Below, piece after piece: positions 22,641 through 36,082 of a stretch of 64,000 bases of DNA (within the stretch, counting starts at the first letter, position 1; the number at the start of each line of letters is the position of its first letter). The stretch is from Cinclus cinclus (taxonomy: Eukaryota > Chordata > Aves > Passeriformes > Cinclidae). The translations under genes were made by a program, and so were the position numbers. The notes below the pieces were generated by a model. That model worked only from the letters and a program-made list of their open reading frames with translations. It had not been told where the DNA came from and ran no database searches. The DNA lies in the NCBI RefSeq assembly GCF_963662255.1, contig NC_085052.1:37520654-37584653 (forward strand), written 5' to 3'.

Positions 22641-24650
22641 GTGTCACAATGCATCCCATGACCTTTTAGGCCACATGATGTCACAATGAATTATTTGATT
22701 CTAGGCCTCCATGGTGGCTTAATAGATCCTTGCTTCTATTGGTCCCCGTGCTGTAACAATTCATCCCTGCCCCTTTTAGGCCGATTGGTGTCACAAGGGA
22801 TCATTAGATTGTTAGCCTGCATTGGGTCACAATGGTTCCTTGCTTCTCTTAACCTCTGTGGTGTCACAATACATCCCATGCCCTTTTAGGCCACTTGATG
22901 TCACAATGAATCATTTGAGTCTTGGCCTCCATGGTGTCATAATGGTTCCTTGTTTCTATTGGGCCCCATGCTGTCACAATTCATCCCTGGCCCTTTTACG
23001 CCCCCTGGTGTCAAATGGGATCCTGGGATTATTAGCCTCCATTGGGTCACAATGGATCCTTGCTTCTCTTAACCCCTGTGGTGTCACAATGCATCCCATG
23101 CCCTTTTAGGCCACTTGATGTCACAATGAATCATTTGATTCTTGGCCTCCACGGTCGCATAATAGATCCTTGCTTCTATTGGCCCCCGTGCTGTAACAAT
23201 CCATCCCAGGCCCTTTTTATACCCCCTGGTGCCACAAGGGATCATTAGATTGTTAGCCTGCAGTAGGTCACTATGGTTCCTTGCTTCTCTTAACCTCTGT
23301 GGTGTCACAATGCATTCCAAGCCCTTTTAGGCCACTTGGTCTTACAATGAACCATTTGATTCTTGGCCTTCATGGTGTCATAATGGTTCCTTGCTTCTAT
23401 AGGTCCCAATGCTGTCAGAGTTCATCCGTGGTCCTTTTGCACCCCCTGGTGCCACAAGGGATCATTAGATTATTAGCCTGCATTGGGTCACAATGGTTCC
23501 TTGTTTCTCTTAACCCCTGTGGTGTCACAATGCATCCCATGCCCTTTTAGGCCACTTGATGTCCCAATGAATCTTTTGATTCTTGGCCTCCATGGTGGCA
23601 TAATTGTACCAGGTTTTACTTGGGCCCCATGCTGTAACAATTCATCCCTGCCCCTTTTAGGCCCATTGGTGTCACAAGGGATCATTAGATTGTTAGCCTG
23701 CATTGGGTCACAATGGTTCCTTGCTTCTCTTAACCTCTGTGGTGTCACAATGCATCTCATGCCCTTTTAGGCCACTTGATGTCACAATGAATCATTTGAT
23801 TCTTGGCCTCCACGGTGGCATAATAGATCCTTGCTTCTATTGGTCCACGTGCTGTAACAATCCATCCCTGGCCCTTTTTATACCCCCAGGTGCCACAAGG
23901 GATCATTAGATTGTTAGCCTGCATTGGGTCACAATGTTTCCTTGCTTCTCTTAACCCCTGTGGTGTCACAATTCATTCCAAGCCCTTCTAGGCCACTTGG
24001 TCTTACAATGAACCATTTGATTCTTGGCCTTCATGGTGTCATAATGGTTCCTTGCTTCCATAGGTCCCCATGCTGTCAGAGTTCATCCGTGGTCCTTTTG
24101 CGCCCCCTGGTGTCAAAAGGGATTCTTAGATTGTTAGCCTGCATTGGGTCACAATGGTTCCTTGCTTCTCTTAACCCCTGTGGTGTCACAATGCATCCCA
24201 TGCCCTTTTAGGCCACTTGATGTCACAATGAATCATTTGATTCTTGGCCTCCATGGTGTCATAATGGTTCCTTGTTTCTATTGGGCCCCATGCTGTCACA
24301 ATTCATCCCTGGCCCTTTTACGCCCCCTGGTGTCAAATGGGATCCTGGGATTATTAGCCTCCATTGGGTCACAATGGATCCTTGCTTCTCTTAACCCCTG
24401 TGGTGTCGCAATGCATCCCATGCCCTTTTAGGCCACTTGATGTCACAATGAATCATTTGATTCTTGGCCTCCACGGTGGCATAATAAATCCTTGCTTCTA
24501 TTGGTCCCCGTGCTGTAACAATCCATCCCTGCCCCTTTTAGGCCCATTGGTGTCACAAGGGATCATTAGATTGTTAGCCTGCATTGGGTCACAATGGTTC
24601 CTTGCTTCTCTTAACCTCTGTGGTGTCACAATGCATCCCATGCCATTTTA
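22449..24650. repeat. 10-unit higher-order repeat, copy 1 (2202 bp)
   Basis: Ten units are repeated immediately downstream at a spacing of 2202 bp, and an earlier copy of most of them lies 6607 bp upstream. Shared rare markers are TGGCTTAATAG, CACGGTCGCATAATAG, TGCAGTAGGTCACTATGG, the TTTTGCACCCCC version of the CTCF-like core (23.44 kb), TTGATGTCCCAATGAATC and GGTCCACGTGC. The first 190 bp overlaps the end of the second 9-mer. Confidence 0.85.
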
Positions 24651-26852
24651 GGCCACTTGATGTCACAATGAATCATTTGATTCTTGGCCTCCATGGTGGC
24701 GTAATTGTACCAGGTTTTACTTGGGCCCCATGCTTTCACAATAAATCCCTGCCACTTTTAGGCCCATTGGTGTCAAAAGGGATCATTAGATTGTTAGCCT
24801 GCATTGGGTCACAATAGATCCTTGCTTCTCTTAACCTCTGTGGTGTCACAATGCATCCCATGACCTTTTAGGCCACATGATGTCACAATGAATTATTTGA
24901 TTCTAGGCCTCCATGGTGGCTTAATAGATCCTTGCTTCTATTGGTCCCCGTGCTGTAACAATTCATCCCTGCCCCTTTTAGGCCGATTGGTGTCACAAGG
25001 GATCATTAGATTGTTAGCCTGCATTGGGTCACAATGGTTCCTTGCTTCTCTTAACCTCTGTGGTGTCACAATACATCCCATGCCCTTTTAGGCCACTTGA
25101 TGTCACAATGAATCATTTGAGTCTTGGCCTCCATGGTGTCATAATGGTTCCTTGTTTCTATTGGGCCCCATGCTGTCACAATTCATCCCTGGCCCTTTTA
25201 CGCCCCCTGGTGTCAAATGGGATCCTGGGATTATTAGCCTCCATTGGGTCACAATGGATCCTTGCTTCTCTTAACCCCTGTGGTGTCACAATGCATCCCA
25301 TGCCCTTTTAGGCCACTTGATGTCACAATGAATCATTTGATTCTTGGCCTCCACGGTCGCATAATAGATCCTTGCTTCTATTGGCCCCCGTGCTGTAACA
25401 ATCCATCCCAGGCCCTTTTTATACCCCCTGGTGCCACAAGGGATCATTAGATTGTTACCCTGCAGTAGGTCACTATGGTTCCTTGCTTCTCTTAACCTCT
25501 GTGGTGTCACAATGCATTCCAAGCCCTTTTAGGCCACTTGGTCTTACAATGAACCATTTGATTCTTGGCCTTCATGGTGTCATAATGGTTCCTTGCTTCT
25601 ATAGGTCCCAATGCTGTCAGAGTTCATCCGTGGTCCTTTTGCACCCCCTGGTGCCACAAGGGATCATTAGATTATTAGCCTGCATTGGGTCACAATGGTT
25701 CCTTGTTTCTCTTAACCCCTGTGGTGTCACAATGCATCCCATGCCCTTTTAGGCCACTTGATGTCCCAATGAATCTTTTGATTCTTGGCCTCCATGGTGG
25801 CATAATTGTACCAGGTTTTACTTGGGCCCCATGCTGTAACAATTCATCCCTGCCCCTTTTAGGCCCATTGGTGTCACAAGGGATCATTAGATTGTTAGCC
25901 TGCATTGGGTCACAATGGTTCCTTGCTTCTCTTAACCTCTGTGGTGTCACAATGCATCTCATGCCCTTTTAGGCCACTTGATGTCACAATGAATCATTTG
26001 ATTCTTGGCCTCCACGGTGGCATAATAGATCCTTGCTTCTATTGGTCCACGTGCTGTAACAATCCATCCCTGGCCCTTTTTATACCCCCAGGTGCCACAA
26101 GGGATCATTAGATTGTTAGCCTGCATTGGGTCACAATGTTTCCTTGCTTCTCTTAACCCCTGTGGTGTCACAATTCATTCCAAGCCCTTCTAGGCCACTT
26201 GGTCTTACAATGAACCATTTGATTCTTGGCCTTCATGGTGTCATAATGGTTCCTTGCTTCCATAGGTCCCCATGCTGTCAGAGTTCATCCGTGGTCCTTT
26301 TGCGCCCCCTGGTGTCAAAAGGGATTCTTAGATTGTTAGCCTGCATTGGGTCACAATGGTTCCTTGCTTCTCTTAACCCCTGTGGTGTCACAATGCATCC
26401 CATGCCCTTTTAGGCCACTTGATGTCACAATGAATCATTTGATTCTTGGCCTCCATGGTGTCATAATGGTTCCTTGTTTCTATTGGGCCCCATGCTGTCA
26501 CAATTCATCCCTGGCCCTTTTACGCCCCCTGGTGTCAAATGGGATCCTGGGATTATTAGCCTCCATTGGGTCACAATGGATCCTTGCTTCTCTTAACCCC
26601 TGTGGTGTCACAATGCATCCCATGCCCTTTTAGGCCACTTGATGTCACAATGAATCATTTGATTCTTGGCCTCCACGGTGGCATAATAAATCCTTGCTTC
26701 TATTGGTCCCCGTGCTGTAACAATCCATCCCTGCCCCTTTTAGGCCCATTGGTGTCACAAGGGATCATTAGATTGTTAGCCTGCATTGGGTCACAATGGT
26801 TCCTTGCTTCTCTTAACCTCTGTGGTGTCACAATGCATCCCATGCCCTTTTA
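24651..26852. repeat. 10-unit higher-order repeat, copy 2 (2202 bp)
   Basis: This copy carries the same ordered markers as the preceding 10-mer. One private change is GATTGTTACCCTGC at about 25456. The match to copy 1 ends near 26.8 kb, where a unit marked CTTGTTTCTTTTGG (about 26915) instead matches 18.1 kb. Confidence 0.85.
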
Positions 26853-27446
26853 GGCCACTTGATGTCACAATGAATCATTTGATTCTTGGCCTCCACGGTG
26901 GCATAATAGATCCTTGTTTCTTTTGGTCCCCGTGCTGTAACAATCCATCCCTGGCCCTTTTTATACCCCCTGGTGTCAAAAGGGATTCTTAGATTGTTAG
27001 CCTGCATTGGGTCACAATGGATCCTTGCTTCTCTTAACCCCTGTGGTGTCACAATGCATCCCATGCCCTTTTAGGCCACTTGATGTCACAATGAATCATT
27101 TGATTCTTGGCCTCCATGGTGGCGTAATTGTACCAGGTTTTAATTGGGCCCCATGCTTTCACAATAAATCCCTGCCACTTTTAGGCCCATTGGTGTCAAA
27201 AGGGATCATTAGATTGTTAGCCTGCATTGGGTCACAATGGATCCTTGCTTCTCTTAACCTCTGTGGTGTCACAATGCATCCCATGCCCGTTTAGGCCACT
27301 TGATGTCACAATGAATCATTTGATTCTTGGCCTCCATGGTGGCATAATAGATCCTTGCTTCTATTGGTCCCCATGCTGTAACAATTCATCCCTGGCCCTT
27401 TTAGGCCCATTGGTGTCACAAGGGATCATTAGATTGTTAGCCTGCA

Positions 27447-28550
27447 TTGGGTCACAATGGTTCCTTGCTTCTCTTAACCTCTGTGGTGTCACAATGCATT
27501 CCAAGCCCTTTTAGGCCACTTGATGTCCCAATGAATCTTTTGATTCTTGGCCTCCATGGTGGCATAATTGTACCAGGTTTTACTTGGGCCCCATGCTGTA
27601 ACAATTCATCCCTGCCCCTTTTAGGCCCATTGGTGTCACAAGGGATCATTAGATTGTTAGCCTGCATTGGGTCACAATGGTTCCTTGCTTCTCTTAACCT
27701 CTGTGGTGTCACAATGCATCTCATGCCCTTTTAGGCCACTTGATGTCACAATGAATCATTTGATTCTTGGCCTCCACGGTGGCATAATAGATCCTTGCTT
27801 CTATTGGTCCACGTGCTGTAACAATCCATCCCTGGCCCTTTTTATACCCCCTGGTGCCACAAGGGATCATTAGATTGTTAGCCTGCATTGGGTCACAATG
27901 TTTCCTTGCTTCTCTCAACCCCTGTGGTGTCACAATGCATTCCAAGCCCTTCTAGGCCACTTGGTCTTACAATGAACCATTTGATTCTTGGCCTTCATGG
28001 TGTCATAATGGTTCCTTGCTTCTTTCTTAGGTCCCCATGCTGTCAGAGTTCATCCGTGGTCCTTTTGCGCCCCCTGGTGTCAAAAGGGATTCTTAGATTG
28101 TTAGCCTGCATTGGGTCACAATGGTTCCTTGCTTCTCTTAACCCCTGTGGTGTCACAATGCATCCCATGCCCTTTTAGGCCACTTGATGTCACAATGAAT
28201 CATTTGATTCTTGGCCTCCATGGTGTCATAATGGTTCCTTGTTTCTATTGGGCCCCATGCTGTCACAATTCATCCCTGGCCCTTTTACGCCCCCTGGTGT
28301 CAAATGGGATCCTGGGAGTATTAGCCTCCATTGGGTCACAATGGATCCTTGCTTCTCTTAACCCCTGTGCTGTCACAATGCATCCCATGCCCTTTTAGGC
28401 CACTTGATGTCACAATGAATCATTTGATTCTTGGCCTCCACGGTGGCATAATAAATCCTTGCTTCTATTGGTCCCCGTGCTGTAACAATCCATCCCTGCC
28501 CCTTTTAGGCCCATTGGTGTCACAAGGGATCATTAGATTGTTAGCCTGCA
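27447..28550. repeat. 5-unit higher-order repeat, copy 1 (1104 bp)
   Basis: The order is a1 (TTGATGTCCCAATG), a3 (GGTCCACGTGC), a4, a2, then a hybrid a3/a1 unit with GGCATAATAAATCC. The same order follows directly at 28551. Copy 1 is 3 bp longer because of an insertion in its a4 unit near 28024. The segment 26853-27446 between the 10-mer and this repeat consists of ordinary units matching 18.0-18.6 kb. Confidence 0.8.
28018..28031 (+). other. 3-bp insertion in one a4 unit
   Basis: The local sequence reads GCTTCTTTCTTAGGTCCCC where other a4 units read GCTTCTATAGGTCCCC or GCTTCCATAGGTCCCC. The extra three bases lie in a pyrimidine run and look like replication slippage. It is a private tag of this repeat copy. 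Confidence 0.85.
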
Positions 28551-29651
28551 TTGGGTCACAATGGTTCCTTGCTTCTCTTAACCCCTGTGGTGTCACAATG
28601 CATCCCATGCCCTTTTAGGCCACTTGATGTCCCAATGAATCTTTTGATTCTTGGCCTCCATGGTGGCATAATTGTACCAGGTTTTACTTGGGCCCCATGC
28701 TGTAACAATTCATCCCTGCCCCTTTTAGGCCCATTGGTGTCACAAGGGATCATTAGATTGTTAGCCTGCATTGGGTCACAATGGTTCCTTGCTTCTCTTA
28801 ACCTCTGTGGTGTCACAATGCATCTCATGCCCTTTTAGGCCACTTGATGTCACAATGAATCATTTGATTCTTGGCCTCCACGGTGGCATAATAGATCCTT
28901 GCTTCTATTGGTCCACGTGCTGTAACAATCCATCCCTGGCCCTTTTTATACCCCCTGGTGCCACAAGGGATCATTAGATTGTTAGCCTGCATTGGGTCAC
29001 AATGTTTCCTTGCTTCTCTAAACCCCTGTTGTGTCACAATGCATTCCAAGCCCTTCTAGGCCACTTGGTCTTACAATGAACCATTTGATTCTTGGCCTTC
29101 ATGGTGTCATAATGGTTCCTTGCTTCCATAGGTCCCCATGCTGTCAGAGTTCATCCGTGGTCCTTTTGCGCCCCCTGGTGTCAAAAGGGATTCTTAGATT
29201 GTTAGCCTGCATTGGGTCACAATGGTTCCTTGCTTCTCTTAACCCCTGTGGTGTCACAATGCATCCCATGCCCTTTTAGGCCACTTGATGTCACAATGAA
29301 TCATTTGATTCTTGGCCTCCATGGTGTCATAATGGTTCCTTGTTTCTATTGGGCCCCATGCTGTCACAATTCATCCCTGGCCCTTTTACGCCCCCTGGTG
29401 TCAAATGGGATCCTGGGATTATTAGCCTCCATTGGGTCACAATGGATCCTTGCTTCTCTTAACCCCTGTGCTGTCACAATGCATCCCATGCCCTTTTAGG
29501 CCACTTGATGTCACAATGAATCATTTGATTCTTGGCCTCCACGGTGGCATAATAAATCCTTGCTTCTATTGGTCCCCTTGCTTTCACAATCCATCCCTGC
29601 CCCTTTTAGGCCCATTGGTGTCACAAGGGATCATTAGATTGTTAGCCTGCA
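28551..29651. repeat. 5-unit higher-order repeat, copy 2 (about 1101 bp)
   Basis: This is the tandem partner of the 5-mer at 27447. Private differences include CTCTAAACCCCTGTTGTGTC near 29016 and GGTCCCCTTGCTTTCACAATCC near 29572, the latter an apparent import of the a1 GCTTTCAC module into an a3-type unit. Confidence 0.8.
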
Positions 29652-31160
29652 TTGGGTCACAATGGTTCCTTGCTTCTCTTAACCTCTGTGGTGTCACAAT
29701 GCATCCCATGCCCTTTTAGGCCACTTGATGTCACAATGAATCATTTGATTCTTGGCCTCCACGGTGGCATAATAGATCCTTGCTTCTATTGGTCCCCGTG
29801 CTGTAACAATCCATCCCTGGCCCTTTTTATACCCCCTGGTGTCAAAAGGGATTCTTAGATTGTTAGCCTGCATTGGGTCACAATGGATCCTTGCTTCTCT
29901 TAACCCCTGTGGTGTCACAATGCATACCATGCCCTTTTAGGCCACTTGATGTCACAATGAATCATTTGATTCTTGGCCTCCATGGTGGCGTAATTGTACC
30001 AGGTTTTAATTGGGCCCCATGCTTTCACAATAAATCCCTGCCACTTTTAGGCCCATTGGTGTCAAAAGGGATCATTAGATTGTTAGCCTGCATTGGGTCA
30101 CAATGGTTCCTTGCTTCTCTTAACCTCTGTGCTGTCACAATGCATCCCATGCCCGTTTAGGCCACTTGATGTCACAATGAATCATTTGATTCTTGGCCTC
30201 CATGGTGGCATAATAGATCCTTGCTTCTATTGGTCCCCATGCTGTAACAATTCATCCCTGGCCCTTTTAGGCCCATTGGTGTCACAAGGGATCATTAGAT
30301 TGTTAGCCTGCATTGGGTCACAATGGTTCCTTGCTTCTCTTAACCTCTGTGGTGTCACAATGCATTCCAAGCCCTTTTAGGCCACTTGGTCTTACAATGA
30401 ATCATTTGATTTTTGGCCTCCATGGTGTCATAATGGTTCCTTGTTTCTATTGGGCCCCATACTGGCACAATTCATCCCTGGCCCTTTTACGCCCCCTGGT
30501 GTCAAATGGGATCCTGGGATTATTAGCCTCCATTGGGTCACAATGGATCCTTGCTTCTCTTAACCCCTGTGGTGTCACAATGCATCCCATGCCCTTTTAG
30601 GCCACTTGATGTCACAATGAATCATTTGATTCTTGGCCTCCATGGTGTCATAATGGTTCCTTGTTTCTATTGGGCCCCATGCTGTCACAATTCATCCCTG
30701 GCCCTTTTGGGCCCCCTGGTTTCTCAAGGGATCATTAGATTGTTAGCCTCCCTTGGGTCACAATGGATCCTTGCTTCTCTTAACCTCTGTGGTGTCACAA
30801 TGCATCCCATGCCCTTTTAGGCCACATGATGTCACAATGAATTATTTGATTCTTGGCCTCCATGGTGGCATAATAGATCCTTGCTTCTATTGGTCCCCGT
30901 GCTGTAACAATCCATCCCTGCCCCTTTTAGGCCCATTGGTGTCAAAAGGGATCATTAGATTGTTAGCCTGCATTGGGTCACAATGGTTCCTTGCTTCTCT
31001 TAACCTCTGTGGTGTCACAATGCATCCCATGCCCTTTTAGGCCACTTGATGTCACAATGAATCATTTGATTCTTGGCCTCCATGGTGTCATAATGGTTCC
31101 TTGTTTCTATTGGGCCCCATGCTGTCACAATTCATCCCTGGCCCTTTTTATGCCCCCTGG
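29652..31160. repeat. Array segment: units duplicated at 36.75-37.98 kb
   Basis: The first part continues the 26.8-27.4 kb order (offset 2866). From about 29.93 kb the units recur 6827 bp (31 units) downstream. Diagnostic shared variants are CCCATACTGGCACAATTC (about 30457 and 37284) and GGGCCCCCTGGTTTCTCAAG (about 30709 and 37536), which occur nowhere else that I noticed. Confidence 0.85.
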
Positions 31161-34100
31161 TGCCAAATGGGATCCTGGGATTATTAGCCTCCATAGGGAC
31201 ACAATGGATCCTTGCTTCTCTTAACCCCTGTGGTGTCACAATGCATTCCATGCCCTTTTAGGCCACTTGATGTCACAATGAATCATTTGATTCATGGCCT
31301 TCATGGTGTCATAATGGTTCCTTGCTTCTATAGGTCCCCATGCTGTCAGAGTTCATCCGTGGTCGTTTTGCGCCCCCTGGTGTCAAAAGGGATTCTTAGA
31401 TTGTTAGCCTGCATTGGGTCACAATGGTTCCTTGCTTCTCTTAACCCCTGTGCTGTCACAATGCATCCCATGCCCTTTTAGGCCACTTGATGTCACAATG
31501 AATCATTTGATTCTTGGACTCCACGGTGGCATAATAGATCCTTGCTTCTATTGGTCCCTGTGCTGTAACAATCCATCCCTGGCCCTTTTTATACCCCCTG
31601 GTGCCACAAGGGATCATTAGATTGTTAGCCTGCATTGGGTCACAATGGTTCCTTGCTTCTCTTAACCTCTGTGGTGTCACAATGCATCCCATGCCCTTTT
31701 AGGCCACTTGATGTCACAATGAATCATTTGATTCTTGGCCTCCATGGTGGCGAAATTGTACCAGGTTTTAATTGGGCCCCATGCTTTCACAATACATCCC
31801 TGCCCCTTTTAGGCCCATTGGTGTCAAAAGGGATCATTAGATTGTTAGCCTGCATTGGGTCACAATGGTTCCTTGCTCCTCTTAACCTCTGTGCTGTCAC
31901 AATGCATTCCAAGCGCTTTTAGGCCACTTGGTCTTACAATGAACCATTTGATTCTTGGCCTTCATGGTGTCATAATGGTTCCTTGCTTCTATAGGTCCCC
32001 ATGCTGTCAGTGTTCATCCGTGGTCGTTTTGCGCCCCCTGGTGTCAAAAGGGATTCTTAGATTGTTAGCCTGCATTGGGTCACAATGGTTCCTTGCTTCT
32101 CTTAACCCCTGTGCTGTCACAATGCATCCCATGCCCTTTTAGGCCGCTTGATGTCACAATGAATCATTTGATTCTTGGCCTCCATGGTGGCATAATTGTA
32201 CCAGGTTTTACTTGGGCCCCATGCTTTCACAATTCATCCCTGCCCCGTTTAGGCCCATTGGTGTCACAAGGGATCATTAGATTGTTAGCCTGCATTGGGT
32301 CACAATGGTTCCTTGCTTCTCTTAACCCCTGTGCTGTCACAATGCATCCCATGCCCTTTTAGGCCACTTGATGTCACAATGAATTATTTGATTCTTGGCC
32401 TCCACGGTGGCATAATAGATCCTTGCTTCTATTGGTCCCCGTGCTGTAACAATCCATCCCTGGCCCTTTTTATACCCCCTGGTGCCACAAGGGATCATTA
32501 GATTGTTAGCCTGCATTGGGTCACAATGGTTCCTTGCTTCTCTTAACCTCTGTAGTGTCACAATGCATTCCAAGCCCTTTTAGGCCACTTGATGTCACAA
32601 TGAACCATTTGATTCTTGGCCTTCATGGTGTCATAATGGTTCCTTGCTTCTATAGGTCCCAATGTTGTCAGGGTTCATCCGTGGTCCTTTTGCGCCCCCT
32701 GGTGTCAAAAGGGATTCTTAGATTGTTAGCCTGCATTGGGTCACAATGGTTCCTTGCTTCTCTTAACCCCTGTGCTGTCACAATGCATCCCATGCCCTTT
32801 TAGGCCACTTGATGTCACAATGAATCATTTGATTCTTGGCCTCCATGGTGGCATAATTGTACCAGGTTTTACTTGGGCCCCATGCTTTCACAATCCATCC
32901 CTGCCCCTTTTAGGCCCATTGGTGTCACAAGGGATCATTAGATTGTTAGCCTGCATTGGGTCACAATGGTTCCTTGCTTCTCTTAACCTCTGTGGTGTCA
33001 CAATGCATCCCATGCACTTTTAGGCCACTTGATATCACAATGAATCATTTGATTCTTGGCCTCTATGGTGTCATAATGGTTCCTTGTTTCTATTGGGCCC
33101 CGTGCTGTCACAATTCATCCCTGGCCCTTTTACGCCCCCTGGTGTCAAATGGGATGCTGGGATTATTAACCTCCATTGGGTCACAATGGATCCTTGCTTC
33201 TCTTAACCCCTGTGGTGTCACAATGCATCCCATGCCCTTTTAGGCCACATGATGTCACAATGAATCATTTGATTCTTGGCCTCAATGGTGGCGTAATTGT
33301 ACCAGGTTTTACTTGGGCCCCATGCTTTCACAATACATCCATGCCCCTTTTAGGCCCATTGGTGTCAAAAGGGATCATTAGATTGTTAGCCTCCATTGGG
33401 TCACAATGGATCCTTGCTTCTCTTAACCCCTGTGCTGTCACAATGCATCCCATGCCCTTTTAGGCTACATGATGTCACAATGAATTATTTGATTCTTGGC
33501 CTCCACGGTGGCATAATAGATCCTTGCTTCTATTGGTCCCCGTGCTGTAACAATCCATCCCTGGCCCTTTTTATACCCCCTGGTGCCACAAGGAATAATT
33601 AGATTGTTAGCCTGCATTGGGTCACAATGGTTCCTTGCTTCTCTTAACCTCTGTGGTGTCACAATGCATCCCATGCCCTTTTACGCCACTTGATGTCACA
33701 ATGAATCATTTGATTCTTGGCCTCCATGGTGTCATAATGGTTCCTTGTTTCTATTGGGCCCCATGCTGTCAGAATTCATCCCTGGCACTTTTACGCCCCC
33801 TGGTGTCAAATGGGATCCTGGGATTATTAGCCTCCATTGGTACACAATGGATCCTTGCTTCTCTTAACCTCTGTGGTGTCACAATGCATCCCATGCCCTT
33901 TTAGGCCGCTTGATGTCACAATGAATTATTTGATTCTTGGCCTCCATGGTGGCATAATTGTACCAGGTTTTACTTGGGCCCCATGCTTTCAGAATTCATC
34001 CCTGGCCCTTTTAGGCCCATTGGTGTCCCAAGGGATCATTAGATTGTTAGCCTGCATTGGGTCACAATGGTTCCTTGCTTCTCTTAACCTCTGTGGTGTC

Positions 34101-36080
34101 ACAATGCATCCCATGCCCTTTTACGCCACTTGATGTCACAATGAATCATTTGATTCTTGGCCTCCATGGTGTCATAATGGTTCCTTGTTTCTATTGGGCC
34201 CCATGTTGTCACAATTCATCCCTGGCCCTTTTACGCCCCCTGGTGCCAAATGGGATCCTGGGATTATTAGCCTCCATTAGGTCACAATGGATCCTTGCTT
34301 CTCTTAACCCCTGTGGTGTCACAATGCATTCCAAGCCCTTTTAGGCCACTTGATGTCACAATGAATCATTTGATTCTTGGCCTTCATGGTGTCATAATGG
34401 TTCCTTGCTTCTATAGGTCCCCATGCTGTCAGAGTTCATCCGTGGTCGTTTTGCGCCCCCTGGTGTCAAAAGGGATTCTTAGATTGTTAGCCTGCATTGG
34501 GTCACAATGGTTCCTTGCTTCTCTTAACCCCTGTGGTGTCACAATGCATCCCATGCCCTTTTAGGCCACTTGATGTCACAATGAATCATTTGATTCTTGG
34601 CCTCCACGGTGGCATAATAGATCCTTGTTTCTATTGGCCCCTGTGCTGTAACAATCCATCCCTGGCCCTCTTTATACCCCCTGGTGCCACAAGGGATCAT
34701 TAGATTGTTAGCCTGCATTGGGTCACAATGGTTCCTTGCTTCTCTTAACCTCTGTGGTGTCACAATGCATCCCATGCCCTTTTAGGCCACTTGATGTCAC
34801 AATGAATCATTTGATTCTTGGCCTCCATGGTGGCGAAATTGTACCAGGTTTTAATTGGGCCCCATGCTTTCACAATACATCCCTGCCCCTTTTAGGCCCA
34901 TTGGTGTCAAAAGGGATCATTAGATTGTTAGCCTGCATTGGGTCACAATGGTTCCTTGCTCCTCTTAACCTCTGTGCTGTCACAATGCATTCCAAGCGCT
35001 TTTAGGCCACTTGGTCTTACAATGAACCATTTGATTCTTGGCCTTCATGGTGTCATAATGGTTCCTTGCTTCTATAGGTCCCCATGCTGTCAGAGTTCAT
35101 CCGTGGTCCTTTTGCGCCCCCTGGTGTCAAAAGGGATTCTTAGATTGTTAGCCTGCATTGGGTCACAATGGTTCCTTGCTTCTCTTAACCCCTGTGCTGT
35201 CACAATGCATCCCATGCCCTTTTAGGCCACTTGATGTCACAATGAATCATTTGATTCTTGGCCTCCATGGTGGCATAATTGTACCAGGTTTTACTTGGGC
35301 CCCATGCTTTCACAATTCATCCCTGCCCCGTTTAGGCCCATTGGTGTCACAAGGGATCATTAGATTGTTAGCCTGCATTGGGTCACAATGGTTCCTTGCT
35401 TCTCTTAACCCCTGTGCTGTCACAATGCATCCCATGCCCTTTTAGGCCACTTGATGTCACAATGAATCATTTGATTCTTGGCCTCCACGGTGGCATAATA
35501 GATCCTTGCTTCTATTGGTCCCCGTGCTGTAACAATCCATCCCTGGCCCTTTTTATACCCCCTGGTGCCACAAGGGATCATTAGATTGTTAGCCTGCATT
35601 GGGTCACAATGATTCCTTGCTTCTATTAACCTCTGTAGTGTCACAATGCATTCCAAGCCCTTTTAGGCCACTTGATGTCACAATGAACCATTTGATTCTT
35701 GGCCTTCATGGTGTCATAATGGTTCCTTGCTTCTATAGGTCCCAATGTTGTCAGGGTTCATCCGTGGTCCTTTTGCGCCCCCTGGTGTCAAAAGGGATTC
35801 TTAGATTGTTAGCCTGCATTGGGTCACAATGGTTCCTTGCTTCTCTTAACCCCTGTGCTGTCACAATGCATCCCATGCCCTTTTAGGCCACTTGATGTCA
35901 CAATGAATCATTTGATTCTTGGCCTCCATGGTGGCATAATTGTACCAGGTTTTACTTGGGCCCCATGCTTTCACAATTCATCCCTGCCCCGTTTAGGCCC
36001 ATTGGTGTCACAAGGGATCATTAGATTGTTAGCCTGCATTGGGTCACAATGGTTCCTTGCTTCTCTTAACCTCTGTGGTG
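31161..36080. repeat. Trimer-rich segment, mostly duplicated at 40.71-44.66 kb
   Basis: The recurring class order is a4-a3-a1 and a1-a3-a4. There are two internal relationships: 31.2-32.9 kb resembles 34.3-36.0 kb (offset 3083, 14 units), and about 32.12-36.07 kb recurs at offset 8589 (39 units). Private markers include TTGTCAGGGTTC, GTGGCGAAATTG, CTTGCTCCTCTTAACC, GCTTTCAGAATTC, and the GGGATGCTGGGATTATTAACC a2 unit near 33154, which is found again at 39.3, 41.7 and 55.8 kb. Confidence 0.85.
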
Positions 36081-36082
36081 TC

